From NCBI RefSeq assembly GCF_027625475.1, contig NZ_CP115174.1, forward strand, positions 2,143,001 to 2,207,000: a stretch of 64,000 nt of DNA. Reading direction: 5' to 3'. The translations under genes were made by a program, and so were the position numbers. The notes below the pieces were generated by a model that worked only from the letters and a program-made list of their open reading frames with translations, had not been told where the DNA came from and did no database searches. Below, piece by piece: positions 49,555 through 57,840 of this stretch. Source of the DNA: Sphingomonas abietis (GTDB lineage: Bacteria > Pseudomonadota > Alphaproteobacteria > Sphingomonadales > Sphingomonadaceae). Every line of letters starts with the position of its first letter. The stretch's first letter is position 1.

Positions 49555-50379
49555 ATGTCCGACATCATCGAAGACATCGAAATCCGGCTTCTGCTGGAAG
49601 CGCTTTATCAACGCTTCCACTATGATTTTCGTGATTATGCCCAGGCTTCGATCCGGCGACGGCTGCGGCAGGCCCGTGATCAGCTGGGCTTTGCGAACTT
49701 CTCGGCGTTGCAGGAGCATCTTCTGCACGACGACGACATGCTGCCACGGCTGCTCGGATATCTCACCGTCCAGGTCAGCGAGATGTTCCGCGACCCAAGC
49801 TTCTTCCGGACGATCCGTGAGAAGGTGGTGCCGCATTTGCGGACCTATCCTTCGCTTAAATTGTGGGTTGCGGGTTGTAGCGCCGGCGAGGAGCTATACT
49901 CCTACGTCATCCTCTTTCGGGAGGAGGGCTTGGAAGACCGGACCCTCTTCTACGCGACGGATATCAGCGAGGAGGCCCTGGCGGCCGCTTCCCGCGGTAT
50001 CTATTCGCTCGATCGCATCCGCACTTTCACTGAGAATCACCGAGCTTCCGGCGGCAAATCGTCGCTGTCGGACTATTACACGAGTGCTTATGGTAATGCG
50101 GTTTTCGACAAGAGCCTGCGTGATCGCGTTGTGTTTTCCGATCATAGCCTCGTCACCGATGCCGTTTTCGGCGAGATGCAGTTTGTTTCCTGCCGTAACG
50201 TGATGATCTACTTCAATCGCGAGTTGCAGGATCGTGCCATCGGTTTGTTCAATGACTCACTCATGCGCAACGGCTTTCTCGGCCTTGGTTCCAAGGAAAA
50301 TCTGCGCTTTTCCCGCCACGCCGACGCCTTCACCGATTTTGTCCGCGAGGAGAAGATTTACCAGAGGCGGGAGCAATGA
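49555..50379 (+). CDS. cheR: CheR-family protein methyltransferase
   Basis: 274 residues. The N-terminal helical CheR domain (IEIRLLLEALYQRFHYDFRDYAQASIRRRL, later LTVQVSEMFRDPSFF) is followed by the SAM-binding domain (LKLWVAGCSAGEELYSYVI, FYATDISEEALAAASRGIY, FVSCRNVMIYF). It methylates glutamates of chemoreceptors or related sensors. It starts 4 bases after the hybrid kinase and overlaps cheB. No receptor gene is in this unit, so the coiled-coil kinase may be its substrate; that is an inference. Confidence 0.93.
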   Translation: MSDIIEDIEIRLLLEALYQRFHYDFRDYAQASIRRRLRQARDQLGFANFSALQEHLLHDDDMLPRLLGYLTVQVSEMFRDPSFFRTIREKVVPHLRTYPSLKLWVAGCSAGEELYSYVILFREEGLEDRTLFYATDISEEALAAASRGIYSLDRIRTFTENHRASGGKSSLSDYYTSAYGNAVFDKSLRDRVVFSDHSLVTDAVFGEMQFVSCRNVMIYFNRELQDRAIGLFNDSLMRNGFLGLGSKENLRFSRHADAFTDFVREEKIYQRREQ

Positions 50380-50951
50380 GCGGCGTTTTACCACGTGCCG
50401 TGGTCATCGGAGCCTCGGCCGGCGCGCTGCAGGCACTCTCGCAAATCCTCCCCGAGCTTCCGGCGGACTTCCCCGTTCCGGTTCTCATCGTCGTCCATGT
50501 TCCGGCCGATCGCCGAAACATGCTGGCCCCCTTGTTTCAGGCGAAGTGTCGGATGCTTGTCCGCGAGGCCGAGGATAAGGAGCCTGCAATGGCGGGGACC
50601 ATCTACTTTGCGCCGCCAGGCTATCATCTGCTCGTCGAAGCGGATGGATCGCTATCGCTTTCAAGCGATGAGGAGGTGCTGTATTCGCGCCCCTCGGTCG
50701 ACGTCCTTTTCGAAAGCGCCGCCGACGCCTATGGGCCGAACGTCGTTGGGATCGTTCTTACGGGGGCCAATCCTGACGGCGCGCAGGGATTGAGGGCGAT
50801 CTGCGAAAGCGGTGGCACCGCCATCGTCGAAAACCCTGCCGATGCCTATGCGGGTACGATGCCAGAGGAAGCGCTCAAAGCATGCCCGAAAGCCCATGTG
50901 CTAGCACTTGGCGAGATCGCAGCCCATTTGTTGAGAGTATGCCCGGCATGA
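50376..50951 (+). CDS. cheB: CheB-type methylesterase domain protein
   Basis: 191 residues holding only the methylesterase domain, without a receiver domain. The catalytic triad is visible as Ser14 (GASAGA), His41 (VVHVPAD) and Asp134 (TGANPDGA). Its overlap with cheR and with the next gene supports co-translation. A free-standing CheB is expected to be regulated through a partner protein, possibly the REC-kinase encoded next. Confidence 0.92.
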   Translation: MSGVLPRAVVIGASAGALQALSQILPELPADFPVPVLIVVHVPADRRNMLAPLFQAKCRMLVREAEDKEPAMAGTIYFAPPGYHLLVEADGSLSLSSDEEVLYSRPSVDVLFESAADAYGPNVVGIVLTGANPDGAQGLRAICESGGTAIVENPADAYAGTMPEEALKACPKAHVLALGEIAAHLLRVCPA

Positions 50952-52108
50952 CGGCCGATCTTGGTAAGGTATCGTTTCTTCTCGTCGATGATCTGGAGGA
51001 GAATCTTGTCTCGCTGGAAGCGCTTCTCAAGCGCGAGGATTTGACCATATTAAAGGCCCGTTCTGGAGAAGATGCGCTCGAACTTCTGCTCCGACACGAC
51101 GTGGCGCTGGCGTTGCTCGACGTGCAGATGCCGGGGATGGACGGTTTCGAATTGGCAGAGTTTTTGCGCGGCAGCGAGCGCACGCGGCATATCCCGATCA
51201 TTTTTGTGACAGCCGGCAGTGCAGATCAGCAACGGCGCTTTCGGGGCTATGAAGCCGGCGCGGTCGATTTTATCCAGAAGCCGATCGAGGCTGATATTCT
51301 CCGTAGCAAGGCGACCATCTTTTTCGATCTCTATCGTCAGCGCCAGGAGATAGCCTCTCAACGCGACAAGCTGGCCGAGGTCAGCCAAGCCCTCCGCGAT
51401 GCCGATCGGCGCAAGGACGAGTTCCTCGCCGTGCTGGGGCACGAGCTTCGTAATCCGGTGGCAGCGCTCGGTGCCGGGGTTCATCTTCTTCAGAAAGCTC
51501 AATCGCCAGATCGGGCGGCCGCGATCTGCATGCAGATGGATCGGCAGCTCTTCCATCTGTCGCGCCTGGTCGAGGATCTCCTCGATATCGCACGGATCAG
51601 CGAGGGCAAGATCTCGCTCCAGAAGCAACCGATCGAACTCGCAACGATTTTGCAGTCCGCGATCGAAGCCGGTCAGCCCAAATTGGAGGCCGCGGGTCAC
51701 GAATTCACCGTAGCCATCCCGGATGAGCCTATATGGTTGGAGGCCGACCATACGAGGTTGGCACAGGTGGTGTCCAATCTGCTCAACAACGCCGCCAAAT
51801 ATACTCTGCCGGGCGGGTCCGTATCGCTTACGGCACGTCAAGCGGACGGCCACGTCCAGATCGATGTGGCAGACAATGGGATGGGCATTCCCCCGGAGAT
51901 GCAGTCGCAAATCTTTCAGATTTTTGCTCAGGTTGACGCGCATCGCGAACAATCGGCCGGCGGCCTAGGTATTGGGCTCGCGCTCGTCCATCAATTGGTC
52001 GCGCTTCATAACGGCTCGATCGCTGTCAAAAGCGAGGGGCACGGCAAAGGCAGCACCTTCACTGTGAGGCTGCCCGTTGAAAACACTGCGGCACAACAAA
52101 AGCCGTGA
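50948..52108 (+). CDS. Response regulator-histidine kinase (REC-HK)
   Basis: 386 residues: an N-terminal receiver domain (FLLVDDLEENLVSLEALL, acceptor Asp58 in LALLDVQMPGMDG), a coiled coil, then HisKA (EFLAVLGHELRNPVAAL, His165) and HATPase (NLLNNAAKYT, VADNGMGI, GGLGIGLALVHQLV). There is no membrane segment. Receiver-then-kinase proteins usually accept phosphate from an upstream hybrid kinase and pass it on. The start is ATG 50948 overlapping the cheB stop; ATG 50939 is an alternative. Confidence 0.92.
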   Translation: MTADLGKVSFLLVDDLEENLVSLEALLKREDLTILKARSGEDALELLLRHDVALALLDVQMPGMDGFELAEFLRGSERTRHIPIIFVTAGSADQQRRFRGYEAGAVDFIQKPIEADILRSKATIFFDLYRQRQEIASQRDKLAEVSQALRDADRRKDEFLAVLGHELRNPVAALGAGVHLLQKAQSPDRAAAICMQMDRQLFHLSRLVEDLLDIARISEGKISLQKQPIELATILQSAIEAGQPKLEAAGHEFTVAIPDEPIWLEADHTRLAQVVSNLLNNAAKYTLPGGSVSLTARQADGHVQIDVADNGMGIPPEMQSQIFQIFAQVDAHREQSAGGLGIGLALVHQLVALHNGSIAVKSEGHGKGSTFTVRLPVENTAAQQKP

Positions 52109-52296
52109 GGCCGGCCGCGCGATATCATGTGCGGTCTGGATCTCCAAGGCCTCACCAAGGGATTGATGATCCTCCCCCGCTCGAGTTGCGCACACGGCTG
52201 AGAGGCGACGGCTCTCGCCAGCCGTCGTGAATGAGTTCGTCGATTCGATCAGCGGAATGAACCGCCCCGGGTTTACCGGAGGCGTTGGGTTGTGAG

Positions 52297-53202
52297 TCAC
52301 GCTGCCATATCGATGGTGTCTGCGGCAGCATAATATTGATCTTCGGCTTCGGCAGGCGGGATGTTGCCGATAGGCTCCAGCAGCCGACGATGGTTGAACC
52401 AGTCGACCCATTCGAGCGTGGCGTATTCGACGGCTTCGAAACTGCGCCACGGCCCACGCCTATGGATCACTTCGGCCTTGTAGAGGCCGTTGATCGTCTC
52501 GGCCAAAGCGTTGTCGTAGCTGTCTCCGACACTGCCGACCGACGGCTCGATCCCGGCTTCGGCAAGGCGCTCGGTGTACTTGATGGACACGTATTGCGAC
52601 CCGCGGTCGCTATGATGGATGAGGCCGCCCCGATGAGCCGGCCGGCGATCATGAAGCGCCTGCTCCAAGGCATCGAGAACGAAGCTGGCATGCGCCGTCC
52701 TGCTGGCCCGCCAGCCGACGATCCGCCTGGCATAGGTGTCGATGACGAAGGCGACGTAGACGAACCCCGCCCAGGTCGCGACATAGGTGAAGTCCGACAC
52801 CCACAGCATGTTCGGCGCCGGCGCGTAGAACCGGCGGTTGACGTGATCGAGTGGGCACGGCGCCGCTTTGTCGCTGATGGTCGTGCGCACCGGCTTGCCC
52901 CGGATCACTCCTGCCAAGCCCATCTCTCGCATCAACCGCGCGACAGTACAGCGGGCGACCGGAAAGCCTTCCCGCATCATCTGCCGCCAGACCTTGCGCA
53001 CGCCGTAGACCGCGAAGTTCTCGGCGAACACGCGCGCGATCTCCGGCTTCAGGGCGACATCCCGCTGCGCCCGCGCCGATAGGCGTGTTGGATCCTGTCG
53101 CTGCGCGACGCGCTCGTGATAGGTGGATGGGGCGATCGGCAGAACGCGGCAGATCGGCTCGACCCCATAGGCATCGCGGTGATCGTCAATGAAGGCGATC
53201 AT
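52297..53202 (-). CDS. IS3-family OrfB (DDE transposase)
   Basis: 301 residues with the rve-type DDE core: first Asp in [11 protein letters not shown], second in [11 protein letters not shown], Glu in [16 protein letters not shown], followed by the K/R-rich end of the IS3 group. The start [18 protein letters not shown] overlaps orfA. The gene looks intact, so the element may be active. Confidence 0.92.
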   Translation of the reverse strand: MIAFIDDHRDAYGVEPICRVLPIAPSTYHERVAQRQDPTRLSARAQRDVALKPEIARVFAENFAVYGVRKVWRQMMREGFPVARCTVARLMREMGLAGVIRGKPVRTTISDKAAPCPLDHVNRRFYAPAPNMLWVSDFTYVATWAGFVYVAFVIDTYARRIVGWRASRTAHASFVLDALEQALHDRRPAHRGGLIHHSDRGSQYVSIKYTERLAEAGIEPSVGSVGDSYDNALAETINGLYKAEVIHRRGPWRSFEAVEYATLEWVDWFNHRRLLEPIGNIPPAEAEDQYYAAADTIDMAA

Positions 53203-53525
53203 CGCCGGAACGGGCGGTCGAGCTCCGCCTGAGCAAAATACGCTGACGCCTTGCGCAGGATCTCGTTGGCCTGTCGCAGTTCGCGGACCTCGCGCTCCAA
53301 CGCCTTCACCTTGTCGGCAACCTCTGTCGGGACGCCCGCCCGCTTGCCGCTGTCGACCTCGGCCTTCTTCACCCACTCATGAAGCGTCTGCGGAACGCAG
53401 CCGATCTTTCCCGCGATCGAAACCACCGCCGCCCAGCGAGAGGGATAATCGCGCTCGTGATCGACAACCATCCGCACCGCCCGCTCGCGGACCTCAGGCG
53501 CAAATTTGTTCGTCGTCTTGCTCAT
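53199..53525 (-). CDS. IS3-family OrfA
   Basis: 108 residues with a helix-turn-helix ([29 protein letters not shown]) and a leucine-zipper-like coiled coil ([34 protein letters not shown]). This is the DNA-binding half of an IS3 transposase. It overlaps orfB by 4 bases. The fused transposase is normally made by programmed frameshifting near the orfA end. Confidence 0.92.
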   Translation of the reverse strand: MSKTTNKFAPEVRERAVRMVVDHERDYPSRWAAVVSIAGKIGCVPQTLHEWVKKAEVDSGKRAGVPTEVADKVKALEREVRELRQANEILRKASAYFAQAELDRPFRR

Positions 53526-53614
53526 ACAGGCTCCACCTTCTCAGGAGTTGGAGCCTCCGGCAAACCCGGCGCGGTTCATTTGCACGTCAGACAAGTGCTT
53601 TTATACTGGGGCGA

Positions 53615-53785
53615 TTACGGGGTTCGCAGGGTTTGCACCCGCTCCAGACGCTCAACTTCGCGTTCAAGCACTTCCCGTATGAACGCGGCGCGGCGCTTCG
53701 GTCCGACCAATGCATCAATGCGCCCGGCAAGCCCGTCTGGCAGTCGGACGTTTGTCGATTTTACTCCGAGCGGCGGTCTTCCCAT
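53615..53785 (-). CDS. Ribbon-helix-helix regulator, copy 2
   Basis: A 56-residue minus-strand protein: MGRPPLGVKSTNVRLPDGLAGRIDALVGPKRRAAFIREVLEREVERLERV. The VRLP strand, two helices and AAFIREVLE match the ribbon-helix-helix fold and the copy at 44304-44510. It is divergent from the nucleotidyltransferase-like operon and faces two palindromes that cover that operon's promoter, so it is probably the operon repressor. It lies 37 bases from the IS3 end. An in-frame stop shortly upstream supports the ATG chosen. Confidence 0.8.
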   Translation of the reverse strand: MGRPPLGVKSTNVRLPDGLAGRIDALVGPKRRAAFIREVLEREVERLERVQTLRTP

Positions 53786-53830
53786 TCCGGCTTGGTATCC
53801 AACCCTAGCCGGCTTTCAACCGCAAGCTGG

Positions 53831-53890
53831 ATAAGCGGCACCGCTTATTGACATTTATCCACTAAGACCTGCATAAGCGGCACCGCTTAC
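53831..53890 (+). promoter_or_regulatory. Twin palindromic operators overlapping a promoter
   Basis: ATAAGCGGCACCGCTTAT (53831-53848) and ATAAGCGGCACCGCTTAC (53873-53890) are near-identical palindromes with AAGCGG/CCGCTT arms, 42 bases apart centre to centre (about four helical turns). A TTGACA -35 box (53848-53853) touches the first, and the expected -10 position (about 53871-53876) falls on the second. Binding at both would block rightward transcription. Confidence 0.75.
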
Positions 53891-53955
53891 TGGGAATAAG
53901 CGAGAAACTTTGGTTGATGGTCTAACCGAATCGATCAGTGGGTGCGGAGGTGCGC

Positions 53956-54825
53956 ATGTACGCTACCGGTCCTTTTTATAACGAGATCTACAACCCCGAA
54001 GCGTTGATGGCGCGGGTTGGTCACCTGAGCCGAAGCCAGCGCAGGGATATCGAGCATATCACGCGCATAATCCGGGTGAGCTTTGACGGCGCCGGCATTT
54101 TGCATCCGAAGCCGCGGATCACGAAGATCATGCTGACCGGTCGCTATGCCAGGCGGACGTGGGGGGAGGAAGAGGATCCGCTGACCACCCCGGCTTATGA
54201 CGTCTGGATCATCGTCAACGATCGCCTGCTGAGCCGCAAACGCCTGTGGCAGGCGACCACGGCTCGGCTCGAAGCGGAACTGGGCGACCGATGCAGGGTC
54301 AACCTGTCGTTCACGTCTGCCGCCGCCTTGAAAGCCGGCAAGCGTAACGGCGACGAGTATATCCTCGAGCGTATGCGCTCCAGTATCACGCTCTATCGCG
54401 CCAAGCGCGACGATCCCATTTCGAGAAAAGGAAAGAGTGCCGGGACCTGGGCAGAAGCGTTGGCGAGCTACGAGGCCGGGCAAGCCGCGTTCCTGCCGGC
54501 GTCTGCCACCTTCCGTGATGCAGACCGCGACTATTTTGCGGCGGTGGCCGAGCACCGCGACGGCAAACCCATTTCAGAAGACCGCGCTCGCCAAATTCAT
54601 GCCACGCTCGAAGCCGCCACCGCCGAAGAGAAGCGGCTTGGCACGATCGCCCATGGGGCGGGGCTGGCGCTGCTTCACACCCCCGCGCCAGACCTCGGCG
54701 CCGTCATCCGCAAGCTCGAACTGGTCCGCGACGAAGGTGATAGCGATGACCACGCCATCGTTTCCATCCTCGCCGATGTCCGCTGGATCGCGCGCCGCCT
54801 CGCGGAGCAGAGGAGGCGGCCATGA
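53956..54825 (+). CDS. Nucleotidyltransferase-like protein A (degenerate active site)
   Basis: 289 residues; start at ATG 53956 after GCGGAGG. Residues about 15-130 resemble the minimal nucleotidyltransferase fold: MARVGHLSRSQRRDIEHITRIIRVSF, then ITKIMLTGRYARRTWG (where active enzymes have GSxARG) and PAYDVWIIVND (where they have SDxD). The Ser of GS and the first Asp of DxD are therefore missing. The C-terminal 130 residues are helical and end VSILADVRWIARRLAE. It overlaps the next gene by 4 bases. A related start fragment is at 44670. It may be a pseudo-enzyme or a substrate-binding subunit. Confidence 0.72.
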   Translation: MYATGPFYNEIYNPEALMARVGHLSRSQRRDIEHITRIIRVSFDGAGILHPKPRITKIMLTGRYARRTWGEEEDPLTTPAYDVWIIVNDRLLSRKRLWQATTARLEAELGDRCRVNLSFTSAAALKAGKRNGDEYILERMRSSITLYRAKRDDPISRKGKSAGTWAEALASYEAGQAAFLPASATFRDADRDYFAAVAEHRDGKPISEDRARQIHATLEAATAEEKRLGTIAHGAGLALLHTPAPDLGAVIRKLELVRDEGDSDDHAIVSILADVRWIARRLAEQRRRP

Positions 54826-55319
54826 CGGACGATACCGCGTTTACGCGGGCGGCTGGGGAGGGGCGCCGGCGAACCATGGCGCGCATCGGCCATCTCATCC
54901 CGCGAAAGCAGGTGGAGATCGAGCGCGCGGTGCGTCTACTGCGTGCCCATTTCATCAGCCACAGGCGGCGTGCGCCAAAGCGTGGCACCATTCACCAGAT
55001 CATGCTGGTTGGGCCATATGCCAGGCCCGGCGATCGCCCATATCGTGAGAAGGGCGAGATCAACGGCTATGATCTGTGGGCGTTCGTCGATCACGCGGCC
55101 TATAAGGGCAAGAACCGCTATTGGGGTCTCGCCCAGCGTGCCGTGGCGATGGCACTGCGCGGTCGAGCAGAGATCACGCTGTCGGTCTTCACCATCGATG
55201 AGATCGATCGGCTGCGGCAAGCCCGCAATCGCTTCCTGACCGACCAATATGACGGCGGGGTGATCCTCTACGACAGGGCTGCAGATAGCGGCGTGCCCCC
55301 TAGCGGGGAGGACGGGTGA
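54822..55319 (+). CDS. Nucleotidyltransferase-like protein B (degenerate active site)
   Basis: 165 residues, paralogous to protein A: MARIGHLIPRKQVEIERAVRLLRAHF, IHQIMLVGPYARPG, INGYDLWAFVDH, RAEITLSVFTIDEIDRL. The same two active-site positions are altered (GS to GP, first Asp of DxD to Gly). The protein has only the nucleotidyltransferase-like domain and no HEPN-type extension. It overlaps both neighbours (ATGA and one base), so the three proteins are probably made in fixed ratio and may form a complex. Confidence 0.72.
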   Translation: MTDDTAFTRAAGEGRRRTMARIGHLIPRKQVEIERAVRLLRAHFISHRRRAPKRGTIHQIMLVGPYARPGDRPYREKGEINGYDLWAFVDHAAYKGKNRYWGLAQRAVAMALRGRAEITLSVFTIDEIDRLRQARNRFLTDQYDGGVILYDRAADSGVPPSGEDG

Positions 55320-56779
55320 TGCGCACCGACCTCGACCATCTGCCCTATGCCGTGCAGGAGGAACTGGACCACGCCACCCACATCCTGTTCGAGGAGTTTG
55401 CCGAGGCGATGTCCGGCAAGCAGGCCGCGCACCGCAAGGCCGGTCGCATCCTCAAGCTGATCCTGTTCGGTGCCTTTGCCGATCCCGACTGGAACGCTAG
55501 CGAAACCGGCGAAAGCATCGTCGCCTTCGACATACTCGTCGTCGTCAATCACGAGGAGCTCGCCGATGCCCACCGTTACTGGCGCTTCGCCATCGATCGG
55601 CTGTATCGCGGCTGGCAGGGCGGCACGCTGCGTCGGCCGGTTCGGCTGACATTGTCCAGCCTCGCTGCATTCAACGGCGCGCTCGTGAATGGCGTACCGT
55701 TCTTCACGGCGATCGCAGAAGGCGGGGTGGCCCTCTACCGGTTCAGCGACAGGCCGCTGGCGACGCCGCGTCACATGGCCGACGCCGAGCGCCATGCGCG
55801 GGCGCGTCGCGCTTTCGACAAATGGTTTCCGAAGGGCAGGGCGTTCCTCGCCGGTGCGCGCTTCTTCCGCGACGCCGGACAGAGCGCCATGGCGGCGCTG
55901 TTGCTGCATCAAGCCTGCGAGCATCTCTACCAGTGCGTCCTGTACACCGTAACGCTGCACGGCCGGCGAACGCATGCCTTGCACGAGCTCCGCGATCTCG
56001 CCGAGCAGCGGGACAACCGGCTTCGCGCGGCGTGGCCGGGCAACACCCGCTTCGAGCGACGGGCGTTCGGATGCATCCGCCGCGCCTATGTCGAAGCGCG
56101 CTACGGCGACCATTACCGGATCGCTGCCGATGAACTCGCATGGGCCATCGAGCGGGTTGAGGCGTTGCTGATGGCGGTTGCATCGATATGCGCTGAGCAC
56201 CTTGGCGCTCTTCAACCTCCGACGCGTGCGCTCGTCCCATTCTCGTTGCCTTCGGGATGGGTAGCGGCAGCATCACGCCGCAGTCGGTCTGCGTTGCCAC
56301 AAATGCGCAGAGTGCGTCCGGGCTTCCGCTGGAACCGACTCCGCTGTGAGGGCCGAGTTCGCCCGGATGTCACGCGCTCGTCGTGGCCACGTTGGTGGGA
56401 ATTGGCAGTGTTCATCGCGATCGGCTTCGAGGGCGGTTTTGGCGTCAGCACATGGGTGGATCGCCATTATGTCCAGACCGCGCAGGTTTATGATTTCGGT
56501 GAGCCCCACCAGCCTGCCGATCCCACCGCGATCCTGGACTTCAACATCCGCGCGGCAACGGTGCTGGAGGCGGTGGGCGGTGTTGCCGAACGTGCCGGGT
56601 ACAGGTTGCAGTCGAACGATGCGCTATGGGAGGCGCGCTGGACCGGCGCCTATCGCGCGAAGGCGACGACGTTCGATGCGCTTTCCGACATTCTCTACGG
56701 CACCGAGCTGTGCCCGGTGATCCGCGACGACCTGATCACCGTCCGGCAATGCCAAGGTGGTTCGAAGACCAGGTCTTGA
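55319..56779 (+). CDS. Nucleotidyltransferase-HEPN protein C with STN-like tail
   Basis: 486 residues. Residues 1-150 are a nucleotidyltransferase-like domain (LILFGAFADPDW, VAFDILVVVNHEEL), again lacking Ser of GS and the first Asp of DxD. Residues about 155-300 form a HEPN domain (AMAALLLHQACEHLYQCVLYTVTLHGRRTHALHELRDLAEQ, then RAYVEARYGDHYRIAADELAWAIERV). An Arg-rich linker (about 305-360), a hydrophobic stretch (WWELAVFIAIGFEGGFG) and a C-terminal region resembling an STN domain follow (ILDFNIRAATVLEAVGGVAERAGYRL... ILYGTELCPVIRDDLITVRQ). The tail is unusual and could reflect a fusion or frameshift. MNT/HEPN pairs act in known toxin-antitoxin systems. Confidence 0.72.
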   Translation: MRTDLDHLPYAVQEELDHATHILFEEFAEAMSGKQAAHRKAGRILKLILFGAFADPDWNASETGESIVAFDILVVVNHEELADAHRYWRFAIDRLYRGWQGGTLRRPVRLTLSSLAAFNGALVNGVPFFTAIAEGGVALYRFSDRPLATPRHMADAERHARARRAFDKWFPKGRAFLAGARFFRDAGQSAMAALLLHQACEHLYQCVLYTVTLHGRRTHALHELRDLAEQRDNRLRAAWPGNTRFERRAFGCIRRAYVEARYGDHYRIAADELAWAIERVEALLMAVASICAEHLGALQPPTRALVPFSLPSGWVAAASRRSRSALPQMRRVRPGFRWNRLRCEGRVRPDVTRSSWPRWWELAVFIAIGFEGGFGVSTWVDRHYVQTAQVYDFGEPHQPADPTAILDFNIRAATVLEAVGGVAERAGYRLQSNDALWEARWTGAYRAKATTFDALSDILYGTELCPVIRDDLITVRQCQGGSKTRS

Positions 56780-56833
56780 TCCGCGGCCGCGATCGGCGCG
56801 AAGATGGTGATCTGACCAAATAGGCGACAAGCC

Positions 56834-57094
56834 ATGGCTGAGGCAGACATTGATCGCGACCGTATCGACGACGCCGTGCTGGCGCTGCTCTATCTCACGG
56901 TCCACCAACGCGCCTTTGGGGGTGCGCGGGCGTGGAAGGGCTTCGAGTGGGAAACGCTCGGCCGTCTCTATGATAAGGGCTTCATCTCAGACCCGGTCGG
57001 CAAGGCCAAATCGGTGGTACTGACCGAGGAGGGACTGCAGGCGAGCGAGGCGCTATTCAACAGCATGTTCGTCAAAACGCGGAACGACGGCTGA
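56834..57094 (+). CDS. DUF6429-type small protein
   Basis: 86 residues: RIDDAVLALLYLTVHQRAFGGARAWKGFEWETLGRLYDKGFISDPVGKAKSVVLTEEGL. This matches the DUF6429 pattern, a small winged-helix-like protein common in alphaproteobacterial genomes. It lies 54 bases after protein C on the same strand and may be part of the same transcript. Function unknown. Confidence 0.75.
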   Translation: MAEADIDRDRIDDAVLALLYLTVHQRAFGGARAWKGFEWETLGRLYDKGFISDPVGKAKSVVLTEEGLQASEALFNSMFVKTRNDG

Positions 57095-57156
57095 AAGCGT
57101 TTACACATCGACAAGCAATGCAGCGCGATCGATCACTGCCGCAGCGTTCCGCACCG

Positions 57157-57336
57157 TTATGCGCGCTTCGCCTCGATGTTCACGCGTTTGCGCTCGGCAG
57201 TATCCTCCACGCTGCGCGCCATCTCTTCCCAAACGGCCGCGGAGCGCTCGTGCATCTCGCGGCGGTTGGGCAGATTTGTCCGGGATGCGGCGTCGCGTTC
57301 CTGCGCCGCATGGGCGAGATAGATTTTTGAGGGCAT
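57157..57336 (-). CDS. Small conserved hypothetical protein (59 residues)
   Basis: MPSKIYLAHAAQERDAASRTNLPNRREMHERSAAVWEEMARSVEDTAERKRVNIEAKRA is a regular, amphipathic helical protein of a type seen in sphingomonad genomes. The start at 57336 lacks a clear ribosome-binding site; the frame upstream looks non-coding. It is convergent with the DUF6429 gene. Function unknown. Confidence 0.55.
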   Translation of the reverse strand: MPSKIYLAHAAQERDAASRTNLPNRREMHERSAAVWEEMARSVEDTAERKRVNIEAKRA

Positions 57337-57474
57337 GTTGGCGCAGTTAGCGGATCGAAGCGGAAAAATCCACGGCGACCGCGCCGAGAGCCATCGGCCA
57401 AGTTGAATGGCAGACACCTCATGTGCCCATCACGGTTTCTTGCATCGCCCGAGCGGGACGAATAGCTTTTGGCC

Positions 57475-57840
57475 ATGACCGAACGCCGCAAAACCCTCTC
57501 ACTCCGATTGAGCGCGAAAACGCCCGACGAAGCGGCTCTCGACGCCCAAACGCTGATCGAGCAGGCGATCGCCCATCATCTCTGTGTCCGATGGAGCTAC
57601 AACCGCACAATGATGCGGGCGGCGCCGCAGATCCTGTATCGCAAGAAAGGTGGCGTCTACCTCGACGCGATCGTCATCGAACGCGGGGGCGCGGCGCCGG
57701 CTGAAACGAAGCTTGGCAGTTTTAAGCTCACCGGTCTCACCCACCTTGTGATCACGACCGAGGCGTTCACCCCCGACGCCAGCATCGACATTGGCGACGC
57801 GCGCTACAGCGAAGGTGTCATCGCCCGCGCGACCGCCTGA
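57475..57840 (+). CDS. Hypothetical protein, possibly WYL-like
   Basis: 121 residues from ATG 57475 (MTERRKTLSLRLSAKTPDEAALDAQTLIEQAI), then HHLCVRWSYNRTMMRAAPQILYRKKGGVYLDAIVIERGG... KLGSFKLTGLTHLVITTEAF. The strand order and the L-x-A-x-x-x-x-G... FKLxGLxxL pattern recall the ligand-binding WYL domain of bacterial regulators, but no DNA-binding part is present. It could be a free-standing ligand sensor. The gene stands alone between intergenic stretches. Confidence 0.6.
   Translation: MTERRKTLSLRLSAKTPDEAALDAQTLIEQAIAHHLCVRWSYNRTMMRAAPQILYRKKGGVYLDAIVIERGGAAPAETKLGSFKLTGLTHLVITTEAFTPDASIDIGDARYSEGVIARATA

Larger units (their letters stand above)
52258..53578 (-). mobile_element. Complete IS3-family insertion sequence
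   Basis: About 1321 bases with 26-base terminal inverted repeats (left TGAACCGCCCCGGGTTTACC..., right complement TGAACCGCGCCGGGTTTGCC...), 24 of 26 identical. It carries orfA and orfB on the minus strand. No matching 3- or 4-base target duplication flanks it (left GGAA, right TTTG), suggesting a later rearrangement at one end. Confidence 0.92.
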
